This document shows positions 1 through 5,809 of a stretch of 7,141 nucleotides of DNA, in pieces. The stretch is from Ktedonobacterales bacterium (GTDB lineage Bacteria > Chloroflexota > Ktedonobacteria > Ktedonobacterales > JADMIN01). The stretch spans positions 1 through 7,141 of the forward strand of contig JADMIN010000120.1 of the NCBI GenBank assembly GCA_015478575.1. The letters run 5' to 3'. The notes beneath the pieces are model-generated. The model had not been told where the DNA came from, did not search any database, and worked only from the letters and a program-made list of their open reading frames with translations. Numbering within the stretch: position 1 is the stretch's first letter; each line of letters opens with the position of its first letter. Both the position numbers and the translations under genes were made by a program.

Positions 1-698
1 GCCTCCAGTTCATCCGCCCGCGACGCCTCCAGCAGCGCCCGCCGCACACTGTCCGCGCCCAGCCACGCCACCACCGCCGTCAACCCCTGGATCAGCACCG
101 CGATGGCCACCACATCGTAAGACGAGCCGAGCGAAAAATGGTAGACGCCATCCCAGTATTGCTGCAAGGGTGGCGTCTTGGGCAGGATGACGAGCGAGAT
201 CGCCGTGTAGGCCACCGTCAGCCCCGCGACGATGAACGGCCCACGTCGGCTCAGCAGCACACCAGAGAGCAGAATGGGAATGGCGAAGAGATCATAGAGA
301 CGCAGATCGCCAAGGTCCACCCCCGTCTGGCTGTGCGCCTTCCCCACGATATCCCAGGCAATCCCCAGCACAATCCCGCCCAACAGCACATACCCCGCCG
401 CGCCCATCAACTGAAAGCGGTTCAGGAAGTATGCGATGACCGTCCCCACCAGCCCAATCAACAGCGCGACCAGCGAGACAATATCGAAGCTCGGCACCAG
501 CGCGCTGGGAATGAGCAGCACCACCGGCACCAGCACCCCCAGGGTGACGATCCGCACCAGACGCCCACGCCGCCGCCGATCATGCGCGCGCACCACCTCC
601 AGCGCCGAAGGCGACGCGGCCACGCGCCCTGGCGCGGCGGCGCCAGCGTAGGCGGGCATGTTATAGCCCATGCGGGGATTCTGTCTGCCATCCCACAT
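1..698 (-). CDS. Six-helix membrane protein, probable sensor/signalling protein (5' part only)
   Basis: The frame is open from ATG (698-696) to the left edge, giving 232 residues with no stop, so the C-terminus lies outside the window. The start is supported by AGGAG seven bases upstream. Residues 1-46 are a Gly/Ala/Pro-rich, probably cytoplasmic leader ending in a basic stretch (HDRRRRGRLVR). About six hydrophobic helices follow, near 47-69, 71-92, 98-117, 135-150, 153-172 and 193-214. After the last helix the chain turns charged (SVRRALLEASRADELE). That is how a signalling helix or HAMP-like linker begins after the membrane part of histidine kinases and diguanylate cyclases. The sensor role is inferred from this layout; no catalytic domain is visible, and a transporter or other polytopic protein cannot be excluded. 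The gene is divergent from coaX. Confidence 0.8.
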   Translation of the reverse strand, partial: MWDGRQNPRMGYNMPAYAGAAAPGRVAASPSALEVVRAHDRRRRGRLVRIVTLGVLVPVVLLIPSALVPSFDIVSLVALLIGLVGTVIAYFLNRFQLMGAAGYVLLGGIVLGIAWDIVGKAHSQTGVDLGDLRLYDLFAIPILLSGVLLSRRGPFIVAGLTVAYTAISLVILPKTPPLQQYWDGVYHFSLGSSYDVVAIAVLIQGLTAVVAWLGADSVRRALLEASRADELE

Positions 699-731
699 CG
701 GTCTTCTCCTGCCGCGCAATGGCGGAAACAG

Positions 732-763
732 GCGTGGCGCGCGTCTCTCGCGCACCGCCACGC
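732..763. promoter_or_regulatory. Bulged 12-bp hairpin in the divergent intergenic region
   Basis: GCGTGGCG (732-739) pairs perfectly with CGCCACGC (756-763). Inside it CGCG (740-743) pairs with CGCG (749-752) around a TCTCT loop, leaving a three-base CAC bulge (753-755) on one side. It lies 34-65 bases upstream of the leftward start codon, so it would fall in that gene's mRNA leader if transcription starts farther upstream. No U-tract follows on either strand, so it does not look like a terminator. It could be a leader structure, a protein-binding dyad or a small repetitive palindrome. Confidence 0.5.
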
Positions 764-807
764 TCAGGCTGGCCCACATCAAACGAGAAGGTGCCAGGGG
801 CCATCGT

Positions 808-813
808 ATCATA
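808..813 (-). promoter_or_regulatory. Possible -10 element for the leftward membrane-protein gene
   Basis: Read on the - strand this is TATGAT, a 5/6 match to the sigma-70 -10 box, about 110 bases upstream of the leftward ATG. The sequence 16-17 bases further upstream (GGATCT/GATCTT) is a poor -35 box, so this is only the best candidate seen by eye. If it is used, the mRNA leader would contain the 732-763 hairpin. Confidence 0.25.
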
Positions 814-879
814 TTCGTCTAGCACTCCGAAGATCCGCCCTCGCTCATCATCCGCTCCCAAAGCACAGCGGCGCATCCC

Positions 880-908
880 TTGACCACATGCCCGCTGGCG
901 CATACAAT
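880..908 (+). promoter_or_regulatory. Sigma-70-type promoter upstream of coaX
   Basis: TTGACC (880-885, 5/6 match to the -35 consensus) is separated by exactly 17 bases from TACAAT (903-908, 5/6 match to the -10 consensus). Transcription would start near 914-916, giving a leader of about 53 bases before the coaX ATG. It is the best-scoring promoter-like pair I found in the window by eye, and it lies in the divergent gap where one is expected. Confidence 0.7.
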
Positions 909-967
909 CGCCGGAGGATACGCCCCACCCACAGAGGCGCGTCCCCTCCCCGGCAAAGGAGACCCGC

Positions 968-1792
968 ATGACACCTCACGGCAGCGCTCGCACACCCCTG
1001 CTCCTCGCGGTGGATATCAGCAACACAGGCATCAAGTTTGGCCTCTATCCCCACGACGGCGACACCCTGCGCGCGCGCTGGCGCATCGCCACCGTGCGCG
1101 AGAAGACCGCCGATGAGTACGCGATGCTGCTCTCCGAGTTGATGCGCCACAGTGGCCTGCGCTTAGAAGACATCGCCGACACCATCATCTCCAGCGTCGT
1201 GCCACAGCTTACCCCCGTCTTCACCGATCTGGCGACCCAGTATCTGGGTCGCGAGCCGATCGTCGTCAGCCATACGATGGACCTGGGCCTTCGGCTCTTG
1301 GTGGATAATCCCTGGGAGACCGGCGCCGATCGCATGATCAGTGCGCTCGCCGCCCACCGCCTCTACGGCGGCCCCGCCATCGTCATCCAGTTCGGCACGG
1401 CCACCAGCTTCGATTGCGTCTCAGCCGAGGGCGACTTCCTGGGCGGAGCCATCGCCCCAGGGCTGGGCATCTCAGCGGAGGCGCTCGCCCGCGCGGGCGC
1501 GCGGCTCTTCCAAGTTGAACTGACGCCACCACCCGCCGCCATTGGCAAGAACACCGCCCACACCATGCAATCGGGTATCGTCTTCGGTCATGTTGGGCTG
1601 GTGGAGGGACTGGTGGCGCGGCTGCGCGCCGAGCTGCCTGGGGGCGGCACGAGCACCCGCGTGGTGGCGCATGGGGGCCTGGCGGACCTGGTGGCTGGCG
1701 TCACCTCGTGCATTGATATCGTAGATGCGCATCTCATCCTGCGTGGCCTGCGCCTCGCCTACGACCGCCTTCGCGCGCAGCGAGAAACCTGA
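968..1792 (+). CDS. coaX: Type III pantothenate kinase
   Basis: A 274-residue cytoplasmic enzyme predicted to phosphorylate pantothenate with ATP, the first step of coenzyme A synthesis. The start has AAAGGAG six bases upstream. Family motifs appear in order: nucleotide-binding DISNTGIKFG (16-25), ISSVVP (74-79), DNP (113-115), GADR (119-122, with D121 as the catalytic base), FGTAT (142-146), GGAIAPGL (159-166), IGKNT (192-196) and MQSGIVFG (200-207). Length is slightly above the usual ~255 because of a ten-residue N-terminal extension. Compared with the Bacillus-type enzyme recalled from memory, three ligand positions differ: the K+-binding Asp before FGTAT is Gln141, the pantothenate-contacting Tyr before DNP is Val112, and the first Gly of DxGNT is Ser18. 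The catalytic Asp and ATP-contact Thr144 remain, so it is probably active but divergent. It has its own promoter and no other CoA gene beside it. Confidence 0.93.
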   Translation: MTPHGSARTPLLLAVDISNTGIKFGLYPHDGDTLRARWRIATVREKTADEYAMLLSELMRHSGLRLEDIADTIISSVVPQLTPVFTDLATQYLGREPIVVSHTMDLGLRLLVDNPWETGADRMISALAAHRLYGGPAIVIQFGTATSFDCVSAEGDFLGGAIAPGLGISAEALARAGARLFQVELTPPPAAIGKNTAHTMQSGIVFGHVGLVEGLVARLRAELPGGGTSTRVVAHGGLADLVAGVTSCIDIVDAHLILRGLRLAYDRLRAQRET

Positions 1793-1821
1793 AACTGACC
1801 ACCTGAAGCCGACCACCTGAA
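1787..1821 (+). repeat. 14-bp tandem repeat across the coaX stop codon
   Basis: ACCTGAA occurs at 1787-1793, 1801-1807 and 1815-1821, exactly 14 bases apart. The first two full units read ACCTGAA-ACTGACC and ACCTGAA-GCCGACC. The first copy contains the coaX stop TGA. Because 14 is not a multiple of three, each copy places TGA in a different frame. It looks like a local slippage duplication and no function is evident. Confidence 0.6.
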
Positions 1822-1871
1822 ATAGCGCCGCGCGACCTCGTGCCGCCGGTCATTTGGAAGCGACAACAACG

Positions 1872-3869
1872 ATGAGTGAGATACGACCGGTTCAGCGCCT
1901 ACCAGTGACGCCCGGCGCGATATCTGATGTCCGCCTGCCGTTGGATGTCGCGCTCTCGCCCGATGGGCAGCGCGCGGCCTTCGTCCTCTACGAGTGGGTG
2001 GCTGGCCGGCCCAAGCGCCGCGCGCGCATCTGGGTCGTCGAGACCGCCGGAAGTCAGACCGCCGGAAGTCAGACCGCCAGTCCGGAGTTGCCAGGCGACG
2101 CGGCGCGCCCTTTCACGAGCGCCGCCACGGGCAGCGACACCAGCCCTCGCTGGTCTCCTGATGGCTCACGGCTCGCCTTCCTCTCGACCCGCGAGAGCGA
2201 GGAGGGCAAAGAGAAAGCCCAACTCTATGTGATGTCCGCCAGCGGCGGCCCCGCCAGGCGCCTCTGCGACGTGCCCAACGGGGCGAGCGATCCAGCCTGG
2301 TCGCCCGATGGCACCCGCATCGCCTTTACCTCGCCCGAAGGCCCAGAGCCAGAGCGCGACCCGATCATCGTCGGCCCCGCACGCCACCGCCGCCTCTGGA
2401 GTATCGCCGCCGATGGCGATACGCCCGAACCGATCACGCCTCCCAACATCACCGTCTGGGAGTACGCCTGGTCGCCCGACGGCAAGCACATCGCCGCGTA
2501 CTACTCCACCGGCCCCGATGAGACACACTGGTATCGTGGGCAGATCGGCATCGTCGCGGCCAGCGGTGGTGCGCCGCGCCAGATAACCCACCTCACGCGC
2601 CAGGCTGGCGCGCTGGCGTGGTCGCCCGATGGCGCGCGCATTGCCTACGTTTCTGGCGAATGGAGCGACCGCGGCCTCGTGGGCGGTGACCTCTTCATCA
2701 TTCCAGCCGAGGGCGGCGAGGCACGCAACCTGACGCCGGGCATCGAGGTCAGTGTGAGTTGGGCGCACTGGTTTCCCGATGGCCTTCGCCTACTCTACGC
2801 CGCGTGGGACGGCGTCACGCACCAGGTCGGCGTCATCAGGGAAGACACTGGCGAACGGATGCCGCTCGCACGGGATTTCCGCCTGGGCGAGCGTGAGTGG
2901 CCGCGCCTCTCCACGACATCCGACCGGCAGCTCATCGCGGTGACCCACTCCGACCAGCGGTATCCGCCGGATGTCTGGCTGGGCGAGCTGGCGCGTAAGA
3001 GCCGCGTGCCCAGCGCCATCACGTGGCGCCGCCTCACCCGCCTCAACCCCATTGCCGAGGAGACGCTGGCCATTGCGCCTAGCGAACGCATCACCTATGA
3101 AGGCGCCGATGACTGGCGCATCGAGGCGCTCTTCACTCCACCACGACCGCACTCCCCCCACCAGGGCAAGGCCAACGAAAGACTCGCCCCACCGCCGCTG
3201 GTGGTCAATGTCCATGGCGGGCCGACCTCCGCCTGGCAGGATGATTGGGGCGGGGGGCTGTTTACCCAACTGCTGGCGGCTCATGGCTTTGCCGTGCTGC
3301 GGCCCAACGTGCGGGGCAGCATGGGACGCGGTGTGGCTTTTGCCGATGCCGTGCTGGGTGATATGGGGGGCAAGGACTTGGAGGATGTGCTGGCTGGCGT
3401 GGATGATCTGGCGCGGCGTGGGCTGGTGGATGGGACGCGGGTGGGCATCTGTGGCTGGAGCTACGGCGGCTTTCTTGTCGCCTGGGCCATCAGCCAAACC
3501 AACCGCTTCAAAGCGGCGGTGATGGGTGCCGGGATCTGCGACTACCACAGCTTCCACGCGCAATCAAACATTCCCGACTGGGATATGCGCTTCGTCGGCG
3601 CAGACCCGCTGGAACGCCCAGCCGCCTATCGCGAGCGCTCGGCCATTACCCACGCGGCGCGCATTACCACGCCAACACTGATCGTCCATGGTGAGCGGGA
3701 TGAGTGTGTACCGGTCAACCAGGCATATGCCTTCTACCGCGCCCTCAGTGAGCGCGAGAGACCAGTGGAGCTGGCGGTCTACCCCCGCGAGGGCCACGGC
3801 TTCACCGAGCGCGACCACCTGCTCGACCTGGAGCGCCGTGTGCTGCGCTGGTTCGAGACCCATCTCTAG
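1872..3869 (+). CDS. S9-family serine peptidase (prolyl oligopeptidase / acylaminoacyl-peptidase type)
   Basis: A 665-residue protein of the alpha/beta-hydrolase peptidase family that cleaves short peptides. The N-terminal half is a beta-propeller that gates the active site: WSPDG-type blade repeats begin at W94, W143, W200, W250 and a degenerate WFPDG at W300, about 50 residues apart. The C-terminal catalytic domain shows HGGP (448-451, oxyanion region), RPNVRGS, the nucleophile in GWSYGG (Ser530), Asp610 in HGERDECVP and His642 in GHGF, so the triad is complete. No signal peptide is visible, so it is probably cytoplasmic. I chose ATG 1872 over an in-frame TTG at 1854 because it has GGAAG, though at a long 11-base spacing, while the TTG has no ribosome site. 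It starts 79 bases after coaX and may be cotranscribed. Exact specificity (dipeptidyl, acyl-aminoacyl or oligopeptidase) cannot be read from the sequence. Confidence 0.92.
   Translation: MSEIRPVQRLPVTPGAISDVRLPLDVALSPDGQRAAFVLYEWVAGRPKRRARIWVVETAGSQTAGSQTASPELPGDAARPFTSAATGSDTSPRWSPDGSRLAFLSTRESEEGKEKAQLYVMSASGGPARRLCDVPNGASDPAWSPDGTRIAFTSPEGPEPERDPIIVGPARHRRLWSIAADGDTPEPITPPNITVWEYAWSPDGKHIAAYYSTGPDETHWYRGQIGIVAASGGAPRQITHLTRQAGALAWSPDGARIAYVSGEWSDRGLVGGDLFIIPAEGGEARNLTPGIEVSVSWAHWFPDGLRLLYAAWDGVTHQVGVIREDTGERMPLARDFRLGEREWPRLSTTSDRQLIAVTHSDQRYPPDVWLGELARKSRVPSAITWRRLTRLNPIAEETLAIAPSERITYEGADDWRIEALFTPPRPHSPHQGKANERLAPPPLVVNVHGGPTSAWQDDWGGGLFTQLLAAHGFAVLRPNVRGSMGRGVAFADAVLGDMGGKDLEDVLAGVDDLARRGLVDGTRVGICGWSYGGFLVAWAISQTNRFKAAVMGAGICDYHSFHAQSNIPDWDMRFVGADPLERPAAYRERSAITHAARITTPTLIVHGERDECVPVNQAYAFYRALSERERPVELAVYPREGHGFTERDHLLDLERRVLRWFETHL
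2042..2078 (+). repeat. 15-bp in-frame tandem repeat within the S9 peptidase gene
   Basis: The 15-base unit GACCGCCGGAAGTCA occurs twice in tandem (2042-2056, 2057-2071), followed by a partial third copy GACCGCC (2072-2078). It encodes TAGSQ-TAGSQ-TA in a loop between the first propeller strands. Being a multiple of three, copy-number change would keep the frame, so this is likely a length-variable surface loop. Confidence 0.7.
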
Positions 3870-3889
3870 GAGGATCGAGTCGATAGGTG

Positions 3890-3940
3890 CGGGGCGCGCC
3901 GCTGGATTTCCGGTGTGTGACGTGCGCACGCGCTGCCCCG
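3890..3940. other. Weak inverted repeat downstream of the S9 peptidase gene
   Basis: CGGGGC (3890-3895) can pair with GCCCCG (3935-3940) across a long loop, and the loop contains the perfect 10-base palindrome CGTGCGCACG (3921-3930). It begins 20 bases after the peptidase stop codon, where a terminator would be expected, but no T-run follows, so it is not a standard intrinsic terminator. In DNA this GC-rich such pairing may be chance. Confidence 0.25.
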
Positions 3941-4013
3941 TCTGATGAGAGATGAGGACAGAAGCGCCCATGCGCCCTGCCCTCATGGCCTGCGTTGTGC
4001 TGGCAATGGCGCC

Positions 4014-4157
4014 ATGACATGGAAGACGCGGATGCGAGACAAAGGGGATACCCTACTCGCCTGACGATGCGCTCCTCACGCGGCGCATTGATCTGTATGC
4101 CGATGCCCTGCCCGCGCGTAAGGCGCTGGGAGAGAGAAAGGATACGCGAGGCAGTGA
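4014..4157 (+). pseudogene. Possible frameshifted small gene between the peptidase and glycosyltransferase genes
   Basis: The frame from ATG 4014 reads MTWKTRMRDKGDTLLA and stops at 4062. Dropping one G from the GGGG run at 4044-4047 would instead continue through a very protein-like stretch (PDDALLTRRIDLYADALPAR, 4060-4119, then KALGERK) with codons typical of the neighbouring genes. A second slip in the GA-rich run at 4130-4140 would bring the frame to the TGA at 4155-4157, ending 20 bases before the glycosyltransferase start. This may be a decayed short gene, a sequencing error in a live one, or a coincidence of GC-rich DNA. I do not recognise the peptide. No ribosome site is seen before ATG 4014. 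The rest of the 3870-4177 gap shows no convincing promoter. Confidence 0.3.
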
Positions 4158-4177
4158 CGAACGAGGAACCAGCACAG

Positions 4178-5797
4178 ATGCCACGAGACGCCCATGGCCT
4201 CAATGGTCAGGGTGCTGGACGGCCCACTACGGCCCGCCGCACGCGCGCCCCCGCTCCGCGGCAGCCGCGACCAAAGAAGGCGCCCACGGGTAAGCTGGAT
4301 GTGAGTGGCCTCTTGACATCCGCCTCATCCAGTGCGGACACCGCCGACGCGGAACGTGCCACCAAGAGGCTTATGGAGACGGTGGGTGCGATAGAGGCGC
4401 CGGCGCCGCTGGCCCCCGAGGACGCTGAGAACGCGACGCGCCCTCACGAGGCCGTGCCCACACCAGAGCCAGCCCCCGCGGGCCACGCGCCACGGCGCGG
4501 CGGCATCTCACCAGAGAACACCGTCTTTGTCTCGCTCTGTTTTGAGGGACCTGATATCTACTCCACCGCGGGTGGGCTGGGCACGCGCGTGGCCGAGTTC
4601 ACCGAGACGCTGGCACACCTTGGCTATGAGACCCATCTGATCTTCGTCGGCGACCCAAACAAACCTGCCGAGGAGGTACTCGCCAACGGGAAGCTGCATC
4701 TGAAACGCTGGAGTCAATGGATCAGCCACTACTATCCCAACGGCGTCTATGACGGTGAGGAACACAAACTCTACGACTACAATGAGAGTGTGCCCTACCA
4801 CGTCTACAATGAGATCGCGCGGCCAGCCATCGAGCAAGGCAAAATTGTCGTCATCATTGGCGAGGATTGGCACACCGCCGAGGCGATTAGCCGCACCTCC
4901 GACCTGCTGCACTGGCACAACCTGCGCCATCGCTGCATTCTGATGTGGAATTGCAACAGCCTCATGTCGTTGCACCGCATCAACTGGGGACGACTGAACT
5001 TTACTTCGACCATCACCACCGTCAGCCGCTACATGAAGCACAAACTCTGGGAGCAGGGGGTCAATCCACTCGTGATTCCCAACGGCATTCCCAGCCGCTA
5101 CCTAGAGGGGGTGGATGAGGCCGCGGTGCGTGCCGTGCGCGAAGCGGCGCTGCGTGGCGACCCAGAGCGGCTCTTCCTCTTCAAAATCGGGCGCTTTGAT
5201 CCAGACAAGCGCTGGCTCATGGCGGTGGAGGCGGCGGCACGGCTGAAGTATAGCGGCCACGCCGCGGCGATGGTCATCCGTGGCGGCATCGAGCCGCACG
5301 GTGGCGAGGTCGTGAGCCGGGCGCGGCACCTAGGCTTGCGCGTCAAGGATATCGAGGCGCAACGCCCGACCGTGGCGGAGTGCGTCACCCTACTGCGCGA
5401 CGCGGGCGAGGCGGATATCTACAACCTACGTTTCTTTGTGCCTGAAGAGTTCGTGCGCCTGTGCTATGCGGGGGCCGATGCCGTGCTGGCCAACAGCGGC
5501 CACGAGCCTTTCGGCCTGGTGGGGCTGGAGGTGATGGCCGCGGGCGGCATCGCCTTCACCGGCTCAACGGGAGAGGACTACGCGCTCTCCTTCGAGAATG
5601 CGGTGGCCCTGGAGACTGAGGACCCAGAAGAGATTGTTGGCTATCTGCTCCATCTCACCCAGCATCCCGACGAGCGGGAGAAAATCCGCACCGCTGGCCG
5701 CGAGACCGCGGCGGAATTCACCTGGGAAGAGGCGATTGACAACCTGAGTGGGAAGCTGGGCTATCTGGCACGAAAGCAAAGCATCGTCTTTGAATAG
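4178..5797 (+). CDS. GT-B glycosyltransferase resembling glycogen/starch synthase
   Basis: A 539-residue protein predicted to transfer glucose from a nucleotide sugar onto an alpha-glucan or similar acceptor in the cytoplasm. Residues 1-109 are a disordered Ala/Pro/Thr/Arg-rich tail with a basic patch near 14-36. The N-terminal Rossmann domain starts near 112 (VFVSLCFEG) and has YSTAGGLG (128-135), the synthase-like Gly-rich acceptor loop, then GEDWHT (228-233) and TVSRYM (281-286). The C-terminal domain has NGIPSR (302-307), KIGRFDPDKRW (336-346) and the E-x7-E motif (Glu443, Glu451) within NSGHEPFGLVGLE. The start codon choice rests on GAGGAA nine bases before ATG 4178. The in-frame open stretch back to 3995 has atypical codons (AGA, AGG, ATA) and no ribosome site. 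The GH57 gene follows after 12 bases, pointing to a shared glucan pathway. The sugar donor is not determined, and a trehalose- or sucrose-type synthase is less likely. Confidence 0.85.
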   Translation: MPRDAHGLNGQGAGRPTTARRTRAPAPRQPRPKKAPTGKLDVSGLLTSASSSADTADAERATKRLMETVGAIEAPAPLAPEDAENATRPHEAVPTPEPAPAGHAPRRGGISPENTVFVSLCFEGPDIYSTAGGLGTRVAEFTETLAHLGYETHLIFVGDPNKPAEEVLANGKLHLKRWSQWISHYYPNGVYDGEEHKLYDYNESVPYHVYNEIARPAIEQGKIVVIIGEDWHTAEAISRTSDLLHWHNLRHRCILMWNCNSLMSLHRINWGRLNFTSTITTVSRYMKHKLWEQGVNPLVIPNGIPSRYLEGVDEAAVRAVREAALRGDPERLFLFKIGRFDPDKRWLMAVEAAARLKYSGHAAAMVIRGGIEPHGGEVVSRARHLGLRVKDIEAQRPTVAECVTLLRDAGEADIYNLRFFVPEEFVRLCYAGADAVLANSGHEPFGLVGLEVMAAGGIAFTGSTGEDYALSFENAVALETEDPEEIVGYLLHLTQHPDEREKIRTAGRETAAEFTWEEAIDNLSGKLGYLARKQSIVFE

Positions 5798-5809
5798 GGG
5801 GCGCGGTTC

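Noticed and set aside
138..971. Long rightward open frame of 277 codons
   Set aside because: It lies mostly antisense to the leftward membrane-protein gene, encodes an Arg/His/Gln/Pro-rich low-complexity chain, and has no ribosome site; it mirrors codon bias of the real gene.
1854..1871. TTG start for the S9 peptidase
   Set aside because: No Shine-Dalgarno sequence before it; ATG 1872 is a more likely start with only six residues difference.
2166..2768. Leftward open frame of 200 codons inside the peptidase gene
   Set aside because: Antisense to a well-supported propeller domain; composition is typical of a GC-rich shadow and no family is recognisable.
2790..3563. Leftward open frame of 257 codons inside the peptidase gene
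   Set aside because: Antisense to the catalytic domain including the GWSYGG motif; His/Pro/Arg-rich and without known motifs.
3970..4017. 15-codon hydrophobic mini-ORF (MRPALMACVVLAMAP) as a leader peptide
   Set aside because: Ribosome site is weak and 12 bases away, no attenuator structure follows, and such short frames are common by chance.
3995..4177. N-terminal extension of the glycosyltransferase to a TTG start at 3995
   Set aside because: No ribosome site at the TTG, several codons unusual for these genes, and a good GAGGAA site precedes ATG 4178.
4313..4318. Perfect TTGACA -35 box inside the glycosyltransferase gene
   Set aside because: No -10-like sequence occurs at 16-18 bases downstream, and it lies within coding sequence.
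4508..5041. Leftward open frame of 177 codons inside the glycosyltransferase gene
   Set aside because: Antisense to conserved synthase-like motifs; no independent support.
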